The notes: generated by a model from the sequence alone, not told the origin. Counted from the first letter of the stretch, positions 12,910-23,675 are shown. The stretch: 64,000 nt of DNA from Linum tenue (GCA_946122785.1 CAMGYJ010000011.1:20213007-20277006); one strand, 5' to 3'. Program-made: numbers and translations.

Positions 12910-15000
12910 TAAGTGTCCTTGCGCCCTCTGCGGAGGAGCCAGCAAAAATGCAATTGAAGGGGTTTTGGAGGGGAACCTCCATATAATAATGGTTTAGATG
13001 ATGCACAACTTCAATTTTTTTGCCACTGATTCAATTTATAACACCAGTATCAATTTTCTTTCTGTCCATTTGTCCTCGTTCTACTGTACTGAAACTGAAA
13101 GCATGGTTTCAAGGACTTCACTCAAAGCATCCAAGACGTTAGCTCACCAAATAGAGGACTATGAATCAGCGCCGGTGGTGAAAGGACGAAGAATCAATGG
13201 CGGTAACTCCCAACTTCCAAGCTTTCTTCCACTTTTGACTGGCTAGGATTCCCAACAGGTCATTGATTTTAGGAGAAAGATATATAGCTGGAGCTTCCGG
13301 CGGCGACTCCAACTCCGGTCAACTTGCTTCTTCCACTGGCTCATCGATCCCCGCTCTTCCCTCTTCCACTGGTTCTATTTCCCGGCGTGATCCTTCCCAT
13401 GCAGGTCTCCGACTCGAAATCCTCCTCATCGCCGCCAGCCTCTCCAACGCCCCGGTGAAGAAAGAATTGTGTATGCAATTGTTGGGAAGGAGAATTTAGG
13501 CCGATGCATTTATGATTTCCGGGTTTCTGGGAATAGGGGCGAAGCCTGTACGTGCAGGTAGGGATGGCAATGAGTCGGATGATGAGAATACAAAAGGGAC
13601 AAGGATAATACCATCCGAAATAGATACCATGTCTTTACTGCTTACTAATTGTTGTAGCTTGCAAACTTAACCATCCAAAACCAAAAGGAGTTCCCAACCG
13701 CAAAAGAACCTAGGCAGTCACAGACACTAGTTACTACTTATCACTAAGACACCTACCAATACCAATATACCATTGTTCATCTTTCTCCCGTAGTTTACTA
13801 CATTGCTTGCTACCTCCATAGTCCCAACTTTTCATACTCCTTGGCCCTTACTATCTATGAAAAGGGAGGTTAAGGCTAGCAAGTAATAGAGTAAAAAACC
13901 CAGTTCAGTATGGAATTAAGCATTTGATCAGGCTTCCTTTTCCCTGAGCTCGCATGGAAGTCTATAGGTGCTTCCTTGGATTGATAACAGGGGGTGTAAA
14001 ATCAGTAAACATTTTAAAAACTGTTGATGTTATAACTCGTGTGCAATACTAATCTCATGATTCCATCGCCTTCAGTGTCAGACATTAATTCTCTTGTACA
14101 AGGAATCAATCATTTCAACTTTGGGAGACTGGTTCGTAAAGAATCCCTAGCTATAGTGAGAAATCAAAGGCCAGTGTTAAGAGCTGACCACCTAAAACAT
14201 TTCATGAAGCAAAGTAGATCGATCAAGAATTCTTTAATGGGAAGATAAAAAGGTACAAACAGTAGCACTGATGTATAGTTAATTAGTTACACAGTTAAAA
14301 GAGGGATACCGCATCTTCTTTATTCTTCTCCATTTACCTTTCTCCTTCGTCACGAGGGATACTGCATCTGGTCTCCATCTGTTATGCCTCTCTGTACGGA
14401 CGAGAATTTCCCGATTATTCTTTCTCCTTCTCAATCTTCAATTCCCGTAACTGCCATGAAAATCCAGCCGCTATCGTTATCGGTAAATCATAGTTTTTCC
14501 ATCTTCCCAACCCAAAGCAGGCATACTGGTCTCTTTAGGTTCTAGGGTTTCTGAGCTCAATATCTCGCAGGAAGGAGGCGCTGCAAGGATAGGAGACGCG
14601 GAGGAGGGGAAGGGCACGCATGTGAGATCTGACCAGCCTCCTATAGTATGGAGCCTTGAAGAAGATGGACGATGGAAAGAGGTAGGAGATGAATGTTGGT
14701 AAATTAGAATCTTTCTCATATAAGAAAATGAATACAAGGTTGCTGCATTCTCAAAGAATAAATTAAATGAACTTGGATGGACAATGGATTGTTAGTCTGT
14801 TACAAATGAGCGATTGGACTATTTCTTTGCAATAAGGAATTTGTTCGTATAAATCATGATTAGCAAAAATTAAGGTGCTATAGTCTCACGGTGGATACTT
14901 ATATGATTGGGTTAAGCATAATGATGATAAAAAAAATTTATTTTGGACTAAATCGTATAGGAAATTAAATTAATAGGTGTATTTGTAATTATGATTTCTA
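12910..15000. other. Unassigned interior of module A with gene-like patches
   Basis: 13180-13500 is clearly GC-richer than its neighbours and reads open on the plus strand (Ser/Gly-rich, from about 13263). 14400-14700 is also GC-richer. They look like captured or decayed gene pieces, but I recognise no protein in either. Confidence 0.35.
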
Positions 15001-15090
15001 TTAATTTTTTATTTAATTAAAAATAATAAAAAATAATAAACAATTGTGAACAAAGGTGTATAGCATACACCTGGTGTACGCTAGCCTGAA

Positions 15091-15092
<2 letters not shown>

Positions 15093-15159
<67 letters not shown>
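15093..15159. repeat. (TA)n microsatellite, about 67 bp
   Basis: An uninterrupted alternating AT run between modules A and B1. Confidence 0.95.
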
Positions 15160-15161
<2 letters not shown>

Positions 15162-15573
15162 TGGCTATTTCGGCGCACTCACTTTTTTGGGTGCACTCAG
15201 TGCACCCAACTCTAAAAGTGTCCATAGTACATCAAATTTTGAATTTTAATTAGTACTCTCAATCTAATATGATGATATGAGATAGAATCATAACAAATCA
15301 ATCTATTACCCTAACCTCTTAACCTTCAATTTTGAATCTCAACCCAAAATTCCAAATTGTTAACCTAAACCCTAACCCTAAATCCCCAAATCCTAAATCT
15401 TTCAAATTAAAGTAAATTTTAAATGATTATTTTTCAAAATCATGTGCTTCATGTTCATAATATCATAAGCAACAATTGATACAGTTTTGACAAGAATCGC
15501 ATGCTCAAAATGACAATTATGAGGCGGGTGCACTGAGTGCACCCAAAAAAGTGGGTGCACCGAATACGCCACC
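15160..15573. mobile_element. Module B1: 414-bp (TA)n-flanked palindromic MITE
   Basis: The ends are inverted copies over about 50 bp (GGTGGCTATTTCGGCGCACT against the inverted right end GGTGGCGTATTCGGTGCACC). Each contains the subterminal palindrome GGGTGCACTCAGTGCACCC. The interior carries CCCTAA-rich AT DNA. (TA)n lies on both sides, with no other duplication. No ORF. Confidence 0.8.
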
Positions 15574-15587
15574 ATATATATATATAT

Positions 15588-15991
15588 GGTGCCTTCTACG
15601 GTACCCTGGGTGAAATCCGGGGTACTGCATACCTTGAGTATTAAAACGCTATCTAAACCTCGTATTAGTAGGATTTTTGGGCATGATACTATACCCTAAC
15701 CCTTAATGAGTGAACCCTAGGTCCTAATTATCTAAATCATAAACTATAAACCCTAAGATGGTGCATTGATTTTTCCCCTATATTTGGACGAATCATAACC
15801 GTCGATTATTGTTTCTTATTAAATTGATCTTGGGGTATAAGATTTAGAGAATTAAGACCTAGATTTTGATCTTTAAGGGTTAGAGTATATTATCATGTCC
15901 GAAACATCAGTCAATTCAAGTTATGGATAGCGTTTTCATACTTAAGGTATGCGATACCCCGAATTTCACCCGGGGTACCGTAGAACTCCCC
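15588..15991. mobile_element. Module C1: 404-bp (TA)n-flanked full-length hairpin MITE
   Basis: The left end GGTGCCTTCTACGGTACCC and the inverted right end GGGGAGTTCTACGGTACCC continue as inverted copies past GGGTGAAATCCGGGGTAC and on into the interior (CATGATACTATACCCTAACC against ATGATAATATACTCTAACC). Nearly the whole element can fold on itself. It is non-coding and flanked by (TA)n. Confidence 0.85.
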
Positions 15992-16013
15992 ATATATATA
16001 TATATACATATAT

Positions 16014-16413
16014 GTCAAAGGCTAGCGTACGCCCGGGCGTACCTTAGCCTACCGTACGCCCGTTGAGTTTTGCTATTTAGACAATAAATTAACCAAAGTT
16101 TGGGACATGATACTATATCCTAACCCCTAATGGGTGAACCCCAGTCCCCAATTCACTAACCCAAAGCATAATATTCATTTAATTTCGAAATGAAAATCAA
16201 CGGTTCAGATTCGTCGAAATTATTGTTGATTTACATTTTAAGATTAAACGATTCTCATGATTTGGGTTAGAAAATTAGGGACTGGGGCTACCCATTAGAG
16301 GTTAGGGTATAGTATCATGCAAAAAACTCCGGTTAATTCATGATCTAAATAGTAAAACTCAACGGGCGTACGTTAGGCTACCGTACGCCCGGGCGTACGC
16401 TAGCCTAAACCCC
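16014..16413. mobile_element. Module D1: 400-bp (TA)n-flanked hairpin MITE
   Basis: The inverted ends carry GGCTAGCGTACGCCCGGGCG and then CGTACGCCCGTTGAGTTTT on both sides, giving a TIR of about 80 bp. The inner sequence (CATGATACTATATCCTAACC) is shared with the C modules, so the two families are related inside but differ at the tips. Flanked by (TA)n; non-coding. Confidence 0.85.
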
Positions 16414-16431
16414 ATATATATATATATATAT

Positions 16432-16834
16432 GGTGCCTTCTACGGTACCCCGGGTGAAATCCGGGGTACCGCATACCTTAAGTACGAAAACTCTATCTAG
16501 ACCTCGAATTAGCCGGATTTTTTGGCATGATACTATACCCCAACCCTTAACGAGTGAACCCTAGGTCCTAATTATCTAGATCATAAACTATAAACCCTAA
16601 GATAGTGCATTGATTTTTTTGCCTATATTTGAACGAATCATGATCGTCGATTATTGTTTCTAATTAAATTGATCTTGGAATTTAAGATTTAGAGAATTAA
16701 GACCTAGATTTTAATCTTTAAGGGTTAGATTATAGTATCATGTCCAAAAGATTAATCAATTTAAGTTCTGGATAGCGTTTTCTTACTCCTGGTATGCGGT
16801 ACCCCGGATTTCACCCTGGGTACCGTAGAACTCC

Positions 16835-16836
<2 letters not shown>
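16432..16836. mobile_element. Module C2: 405-bp copy of family C
   Basis: Closely matches module C1 end to end, in the same orientation, with (TA)n on both sides (16414-16431 and 16837-16876). Confidence 0.85.
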
Positions 16837-16876
<40 letters not shown>

Positions 16877-16883
<7 letters not shown>

Positions 16884-17289
16884 CTTCGGTGCACTCACAA
16901 AAATGAGTGCGTTCAATGCACCCAACTCAAAAACTAGTCTTAAGGTGTCAGATTTTGAATTTTAATTTGTAGAATTAGTGTAATATGATGATATAACATA
17001 TGATAACAACTAATTAGTGGATTACGCTAAGTCCTAGACCTCCAATTTAGAGTTATATCCCTAAACCCCAAATTGTAAACCCTAACCCTAACCCTAAATC
17101 TCTAAACTCTAAATCTTTCAAATTAAAATAAATCGTCAATGAATTTTGTGCAAATTCATGTGCGTTATTATTCATCACATCATAAGTGATGATTACATCA
17201 TTTTGACATCAATCACATGTTTAAAATGACGGTTTTGAAGTGAGTGCACTGAATGCACCCAAAAAATTGAGTGCACCGAAGACGCCACC
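16877..17289. mobile_element. Module B2: 413-bp copy of family B
   Basis: Matches module B1 in ends and interior. The subterminal palindrome is decayed here (GAGTGCGTTCAATGCACCC). (TA)n on both sides. Confidence 0.8.
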
Positions 17290-17305
17290 ATATATATATA
17301 TATAT

Positions 17306-18599
17306 GGATACGACTCGTATGCTCCTGACGCATAGCATGCGACAGGTTCTATACACCGTTGATCTAATCTGACGATTATAATTAATTGATTTATTATTAG
17401 TAATTATAATTACGTATCATACCTCTTAATTAATTATACGTCCCCTGTAATCCCCCAACAATTTTTACCATTATGTATTGTATTATAATACCTTATATCT
17501 TTTACTCATTTACTTAAGACCCTAACTTTATACTTTGGGTGAAATTGAACACATACTATTTAATAGACCATCATCATCAAATCCGATTAGTAACCCCCCA
17601 ACACCTTCATCATCAACCCTGAAAATACCCAGCGGCCAGGGAACAAAAATGCTTCAATACAGTTATATGTGAGATTTATTAAATAGTATAGTATGTGCTT
17701 CTCTCTTTCTCTCCTCGTCCACCATTTTCGAAATTGAAGATCACAAATTTACATTGTAGTCGTCAAGTCCTTTGCAGAATTAGACGAAGACTTCCCGACG
17801 ACAGAGGATCGACGGCGGTGCATTGATGGAGCACACCTGGAACTGATTTTCTCCTAGTTCTGAAGCCTGTGTGTCTTCTCTCACCCTCGATCTCCCCTCC
17901 CCTCCCTTTACCCTTAACCCTTTGAGAATTATATGAAAAGAGCCGGACGCCAAGGGATCGACGGCGGCGCATTGACGGGACGCTCAAAGATTCTGATGAA
18001 CCTGCACTGTTTGAATGCTCCGACTTGGAGCTTGGAATTCGGAGTGTTGTATCACGAGCCTATGGAATTCTATCGGGGTCGGGGCGGCTTTGGGGTTAAT
18101 GTGTTTGGCTGGTGGCGGAAGAGGGATTATTCCAACGATTGGTCAGAACTCAGAAGATAGCTAGGAGGAAGGGGATTTCGCTAGGATTTCGGAGTTGATC
18201 GGCACACAATCAGAAAAATTGGGCGTTCAAGTGCTCGGCGATAGAAGGTGAGAGGAAAATTGATGCGACAGTGAAGATGAGAGGAGAGGGTTTCTCCGTA
18301 ACGAACTAACGATAAAGGACACACGGGAAAGGGGATTTGGAGATGATGGGAACACAATCAGAGAAATTGGGTGTTCAAGGTGTGATTTGAACAAGATTAG
18401 GTACTGTAATATAGTAATATATGAAAATATTTGTATTGGGACTAAAGAGCAAGTATACAAATATAATGGGATCAACTAATTATTTTAAATTTCTAAATAA
18501 TAAATAATTTAATTGGAATTAATAAACACCGTTAGATTACATCAACGGTGCTGATAACCTGTCACATGCTATGCGTCAGGAGCATACGAGTCTGACCCC
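17306..18599. mobile_element. Module E: 1.29-kb (TA)n-flanked TIR element with a GC-rich core
   Basis: The ends are inverted over about 65 bp: ACTCGTATGCTCCTGACGCA on both sides, followed by TAGCATG(C/T)GACAGG and CACCGTTGAT. (TA)n lies outside. The core at about 17760-18250 is GC-rich and partly open on both strands (for example 17933-18160 plus), as expected of a captured gene piece. I do not recognise the source, and there is no transposase domain. Confidence 0.75.

Positions 18600-18649
<50 letters not shown>
18600..18649. repeat. Compound (TA)n(TG)n microsatellite
   Basis: About 27 bp of alternating TA followed by about 22 bp of alternating GT, between modules E and B3. Confidence 0.95.
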
Positions 18650-18650
<1 letters not shown>

Positions 18651-19090
18651 GTGGCGTATTCGGTGCACCCACTTTTTCGGGTGCACTGAGTGCACCCACT
18701 TTTTCGGGTGCACTCAGTGCACCCGCCTCATAATTGTCATTCTGACCATGCGATTCACGTCAAAACGGTATCAATTGTTGCTTATGATATTATGAACAAG
18801 AAGCACATGAATTTTAAAAAAATTCATTCAAAATTTACTTTAATTTAAAGGATTTAGGATTTAGGGATTTAGGGTTAGGGTTTATGTTTACAATTTGGGA
18901 TTTTGGGTTGGGATTCAAAATTGAAGGTTAAGGGGTTAGGGTAATGGATTGATTTGTTATGATTCTATGTCATATCATCATATTATATTGAGAGTACTAG
19001 TTAAAGTTCAAAATTTGATGTATTATGGACGCTTTAAGAGTTGGGTGCACTGAGTGCACCCAAAAAAGTGAGTGCACCGAAGTAGCCACT
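18650..19090. mobile_element. Module B3: 441-bp copy of family B with a duplicated subterminal palindrome
   Basis: Same ends as B1 (GGTGGCGTATTCGGTGCACC), in the opposite orientation to B1 by its interior. The left end carries the GGGTGCACTSAGTGCACCC palindrome twice, separated by ACTTTTTC, which explains the extra ~28 bp. (TA)n follows the right end. Confidence 0.8.
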
Positions 19091-19112
19091 ATATATATAT
19101 ATATATATATAT

Positions 19113-19319
19113 TTAGACGAATCAGAATCGTTTATTTTCATTTTTAAGATTAAACTAATCTCATGCTTTGGGTTAGTGAATTGGGAACTGGGATTCACCC
19201 ATTAGGGGTTAGGGTATAGTATCATGTCCCAAACTCCGGTTAATTCTTTGAATAAATAGCAAAACTCAATGGGGCGTACGGTAGGCTAGCGTACGCCCGG
19301 ACGTACGCTAGCCTTTGCC
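19113..19319. mobile_element. Module D2: truncated copy of family D (right half)
   Basis: Matches the right half of D1 through to the GTACGCTAGCC end, whose inverted tip reads GGCAAAGGCTAGCG. The left half is missing and the remnant begins directly at a (TA)n run. That end may have been lost by microsatellite slippage or by a later insertion. Confidence 0.75.
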
Positions 19320-19486
19320 ATATATATATATATATATATATATAATTATTCTTAATCCGCGATTGCAACTCTTAGTATGTAACCGTCAATCCAACTGATC
19401 ACGTATTAAGGCCGAACCCAAACTCAAAGGCCGGAGTGTTACATTATTTATGGTTGAACCGAAATCTAAAATACCGGGGTGTTACA
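19320..19486 (-). repeat. 3' LTR of the Gypsy element, remaining part
   Basis: After the (TA)n at 19320-19344 the sequence again follows the 5' LTR (GCAACTCTTAGTAYGTAACC) and ends GGGGTGTTACA at 19486. It is shorter than the matching 5' LTR end because that copy carries an extra repeat of CATTATTTATGGTCGAACC. Confidence 0.85.
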
Positions 19487-20434
19487 TTTCCCCCACCCTT
19501 ATAAAAATTTCATCCCCGAAATTTTCTCGAAACTCGTCCTTCCATCAACACCCTTCTTGTTCTTCCTTCCCACAATCATCTATTCTTACTATAACAACTT
19601 CGTTGGTACCTTTTGCTCAAATAAGTTTCCTTAGTTTGCAGCACTCGTAAAACCATAAGTGCCTCACTACCCTTTTTACTCTCCAGCTTGATCCAAACGT
19701 GGTGAAACAAAATGCCAATTCGGCTTGTCATGTTGATCCAATTCTCCTGGTAGTTGATGTTGAACCTAAATCCAAAATCGAGACATCACATCCCCCCCTC
19801 CTTAAGAAAAATTTCGACCTCGAAATTTGTTCGTTGTGACGACTCCAAGTTCCACTTGTGATAATCTTTTTACAAGGAATTGTACCTCCTTCTAGCCTTG
19901 ATGTATTGATCCCATGACATCTTGACAGGATCCCTGTGACCTACTTAGTTCCTCCTCCGGTTTACTTACGCGCCCCCAGCGTTGCTTAACGTGTAACTTT
20001 TCACTACTCCTTGGGTCGTAGCCCTACGTTCGATTCCCGCGAACGTCACGACCCTTTCTTGCCTCCTTTCCTCAATTTGCTGGCCGCCATTTTCCGTAAC
20101 TCCTTGACTACTGCCTTTCGACTTCCTACATACTATGCGTCTTCCTCTACCTCATCATGATCAACTCGCATCCCTGTAGGGTAGAAGCTGCTTTGGACAA
20201 CCTCTTCTCGCTCATGAAAAGAGTTCACTAAGCGATCCTCTTAGAAATCTCTTCCTCTTAGAAATCTCTTTCTAAAAAAAATTCCCGAAAGACTCTGACT
20301 CGTTTGGCGAAACTTTTAACTGGCACTCCCTTTTTCCTTTCCTTTAAAAACTGAACCCTTGAAAAACGCATATCGTCTCTCCAGTATTCCTCGGAGACCA
20401 AAGAACAGAGGAGTACCAGCTCTGATACCAAAAA
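19487..20434 (-). other. Core of the non-autonomous Gypsy element
   Basis: Only about 950 bp. On the minus strand the end next to the 3' LTR reads GGATGAAATTTTTATAAGGG then GGGGGAAA, a pol-terminus plus polypurine-tract signature. A second, similar signature (GAGGTCGAAATTTTTC then AAGGAGGGGGG) lies at about 19793-19830. The rest has no recognisable gag, protease, RT or integrase sequence. Confidence 0.7.
20416..20430 (-). other. Primer-binding site of the Gypsy element
   Basis: The minus strand reads TGGTATCAGAGCTGG, matching the 3' end of plant initiator tRNA-Met, four bases inside the 5' LTR. It fixes the element's orientation. Confidence 0.85.
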
Positions 20435-22431
20435 TGTAACGACCCGATCTTTTTAGAAAACCAAACCATAACTCAAACAGAAAACCGGTTACTCCGGAGC
20501 AACCCAAACCACATTTTAAAATAAACAAACTGACATTATTTAAGTATTTAACAGAAAGCCTCAACACTTGGGCAAAATCTCAATCTCAAACACTTAAAAC
20601 AACTTAACACTGAATCTTGAACCTTGAATCTCCAGTACATAAACTCATAATCATGAACAAAATAATTAAACTAACTCTAGCTCTAACTCCTTGCTGATTT
20701 TCCCTGAGGTCTCGTCGATGCTGGCGCGGCAGCTTGCCTCACCCTGCCTCTTCTCGGGATCCGCCTCCGCTAACCCCTCCTTAACCTGGTGAGTGAGAAG
20801 GGGTCGGTCTAGTTGTTACTTCCTAAGGTCTTTGTCTTAGGAAAACTCCTTACTAAACACATTATTAGGGGATTGCCTTCCTTAGATGAAAGTCGTTCTC
20901 GCTTTCATCTTTTATACTTTAGTATCAAACAGTCTATAAGAGACCTATACTCCTATCTTATCTTTAGAATTCCCTTACTTATATTCTTAATCCATAGACA
21001 CCAACACTAGGGGCCATCGCGTTACGTCTCACCGTTCAGTGTCCCTACCCTAGTATGCCAACCGAGTTACGCCTCGTCGTCTGGTTGCATACCCAAACTC
21101 GGCAATGGCACTGCGTTACGTCTCGCCGTCCAGTCCATGCCCATCAACTACTGCGTTACGTCTCACCGTCCAGTAGTGACCCGACCATCTACAGCGTCCA
21201 GTAGTGGCCCAACCGCCCGGGAGTTCCTCATACCATCAATCCATACAATATCACATATATTCATACATAGCACAACGCGTGCCTCCACCCTTACATGCGG
21301 TGGGATGCCTCACACACATATCGCGCAAACTCTTAAATTAACTAAATAATTACTTGAACGAAAAGCATAAACTAAAAGACCTACGACAGAGATTTTACCC
21401 CCTTTACACTCACCTCGAAAGAATGACTCATCGATTCCTTCCTCAAAGAAAGCCCTCCTTACCCGGATTTTCTTGGAAAACCTATTAATAAGAATCCATT
21501 CTCTTAGACGACCTTTCTCGATTTAAATACCCCTTTTTATTTACCAAAATACCTCTCCTCAAGGTTCTATCCTCAAAGCTCCTACCAAAGATCCCTTAAT
21601 CTCCTTTAACAATTTTCTAGAAATAATCCCTTCAAAACCGACCATTTTTCCTGATTATTTTTGTCTTGGACGAATTTTTCACCTAACTTAAACCTTCTTA
21701 ACAATTCGGATAGTAATTTTTCTATGTCCATCCTGAGCACCTATACCCTTTAAAAGTATCAAAAACTTAAAAATCCTTCGGCAAGATTTATATTTAATTA
21801 AAACGAACATTGGACTAATTTTAAAAATTAGTAATACATATTCAAAAATCCCCAACTTAAATTACAACCATCTCCTAGACGTCCCTCAATTTATAAAATT
21901 GTTAAATCCAGAAAACAACCTCCATAGTGGTTCGAAACAATTTAAAATATCTAAAAATACGTTTTTGGAAATTCTCAGCCGCTTTAGTGATTAACCAAAA
22001 TCTGTCACTAAAAGCCTGTAAAGCCTATTGCTAAAATCCCAGAATTGGACCCTCACGAAAATCCCCAAATTAATCGATCTAACTCAAAGGGATCGAGTTC
22101 CCTTACTCTAGAACGTGCGTATGACTCGATTGGATGGCCCGGGACGTTGGTCTCCTTGTTGATTGATGATCGAACCCTCAAACGTCATCGCTAATAAAAT
22201 ACGAGCTTCGGATTAGAGTATCGATGAATTGGGTTTAGAAATTGCGAAGGGGTTCGTGATCCTTACCTAGAAACATGAAAGAGATGGTATCGGGATCGTG
22301 GTCGGGTGGGGAGCCGACGCTCCCTTTTTTTTCTCTCCTTGGCGGCGTGGGGAAGGGGTTTTTGGCGGCTGGATGTTTAATGTCGGGGGGAGGGGTTTTT
22401 TTGCAGGGTTGGGTGGTCGGCCCGTACCAGG

Positions 22432-22485
<54 letters not shown>

Positions 22486-22643
22486 TCGTAATCGCAATTG
22501 CAACTCTTAGTACGTAACCGTCAATCCAACCGATCACGTATTAAGGTCGAACGCAAACTCAAAGGCCGGAGTGTTACATTATTTATGGTCGAACCTATCA
22601 TTATTTATGGTCGAACCAAAATCTAAAATATCGGGGTGTTACA
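20435..22643 (-). repeat. 5' LTR of the Gypsy element
   Basis: 2.2 kb, TG..CA ends, uninterrupted. It holds the tandem GCGTTACGTCTCGCCGTC motifs near 21010-21200 and the (TA)n at 22433-22483. Confidence 0.88.
22433..22483. repeat. (TA)n in the 5' LTR: unoccupied counterpart of the module cluster site
   Basis: A pure alternating TA run lies between CCGTACCAGG and GGTCGTAATCG. The same flanks in the 3' LTR bracket the 10.6-kb row of modules. Confidence 0.9.
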
Positions 22644-23675
22644 CGCTCGAGCAAGTAGTTTCTGATATTGCTCGGAAGTGAGAACCACTGAGCCAGATTC
22701 TCCCGTGGTAGGGCCATCAGAAGGCAGAAACACCTCAGAACTATCATCATTCGCCGCATTGACCTTGCCTTTGCCCTTGTAGCCCGGTGGATAACCGTGC
22801 TTCTTGAAGCACCGATCCATAGTATGACCAACGCCACCGCAGTGAGTACAAACTGGTCGCTGTCGATTTCCAGCACCACGACCTTGTCCTTGACTTGGTC
22901 CAGAAGAACGACCAGCCATAGCGAGTGGAGCTGATGAAGAACTAGCTCCAGATGGATTAGTCTGTCGCTCATGTTGAATCACCAGAGAGAAAACACGAGT
23001 AATCGGATGGAGAGGCTCCATAAGCAAGATCTGACTCCTGATCTGAGCGAAGTTGTCGTTGATACCTTTGAGGAAGTGGATGATCTTATCATACTACTGG
23101 TATGTACGGACTACGATGAGTGCACCGCAAGACCACCTCGGAGTGCAGGAACATGTAGGAAACGACCGAAAAGTGACCAGCTCATCCCAGAGAACACGAA
23201 AACGAGTGAAGAATTCACTCACAGAAGCAGTACCTTTCTTGAAGGAGAAGACCTCGTCCCAGAGATCGGAAATCTGGATCAGACTTCCCTCGCTGAATCG
23301 ATCTTGGAGGTCTTTCCAGACTTCAATCGCTGAGTCGAACTAGAGAATGCTTTGAGCGATGTCTAGAGCCAACGACCTGTAGATCCAGCCAAGAACCATC
23401 ACGTTACACCTCTCCCACGCACCATGAAGAGGCTTGCTAGGAGAAGAAGGAGCGACCGTGGGATCGAGCAGAGAAAGCTTGTTCTTCGGCAGAAGCGCGC
23501 GACGCATCGATCTCGCCCATGCGTAGTAGTTGTTGCCGTTGAAGACGAAGGTGACCAGAACTATTGCCGGATTATCTCCAGGAGTCATGAAGTAAGGATG
23601 GCTTGGATCGAGCAATCCGGCGGGAGTGACGAACGAGGAATTCGCCTGAGTCGATTGCGCCGATTGAGTCGCCAT
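22644..23675 (-). pseudogene. Copia 1 gag (nucleocapsid) part, cut by the Gypsy insertion
   Basis: The minus-strand start at 23675 reads MATQSAQSTQANSSF, followed by a UBN2-like gag stretch (FVFNGNNYYAWARSMRRALL). After frame breaks, 23027-22644 carries RPVCTHCGGVGHTMDRCFKK, a CX2CX4HX4C zinc knuckle. The reading ends abruptly at the Gypsy LTR, and its continuation lies at 6639 going down. It would package element RNA if intact, but frame breaks near 23340 and 23030 prevent this. Confidence 0.82.

Larger units (their letters stand above)
8709..15092. mobile_element. Module A: 6.4-kb (TA)n-flanked element with palindromic ends and an RPA-like gene remnant
   Basis: The left tip (GGCAAATGCTAGCATACACC...) and the inverted right tip (GGTTCAGGCTAGCGTACACC...) share GCTAGC, TACACC and a GTTCACA block, and then both run into AT-rich DNA. 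That gives an imperfect TIR of about 55-60 bp at roughly 70% identity by eye. (TA)n lies outside both tips. The GGCAAA(T/G)GCTAGC tip also matches the short D modules nearby. Inside are a minus-strand RPA-like gene remnant (9290-11600), a Harbinger MITE (12546-12909) and unassigned DNA. I see no transposase or Rep/helicase domain. Confidence 0.6.
6640..22643 (-). mobile_element. Non-autonomous Ty3/gypsy-type LTR element with a short core, inserted in Copia 1 gag
   Basis: Two 2.2-kb LTRs flank a core of only ~950 bp. The right LTR (20435-22643) begins TGTAACGACCCG and ends GGGGTGTTACA. The left LTR (6640-8708 plus 19320-19486) matches it but holds a 10.6-kb insertion in its (TA)n. Flanking pentamers are CGCTT (6635-6639) and CGCTC (22644-22648). 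The primer site lies left of the right LTR, so the element reads on the minus strand. LTR tips of the TGTAACACCC kind next to a G-rich polypurine tract are typical of plant chromovirus-like Gypsy elements. No gag-pol domain is left, so it must have depended on other elements to move. Confidence 0.85.

Noticed and set aside
15340..18900. CCCTAA-rich blocks in B modules as interstitial telomere repeats
   Set aside because: The words are few, degenerate and confined to the module interior; no long perfect (CCCTAAA)n.
15160..19090. Regular repeats in the module cluster as a CRISPR array or centromeric satellite
   Set aside because: Units are different families with TIRs and (TA)n flanks, not short direct repeats with spacers, and not one tandem satellite.
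22235..22537. ORFs on both strands through the (TA)n of the 5' LTR
   Set aside because: They encode Tyr-Ile repeats from the microsatellite and have no domain.
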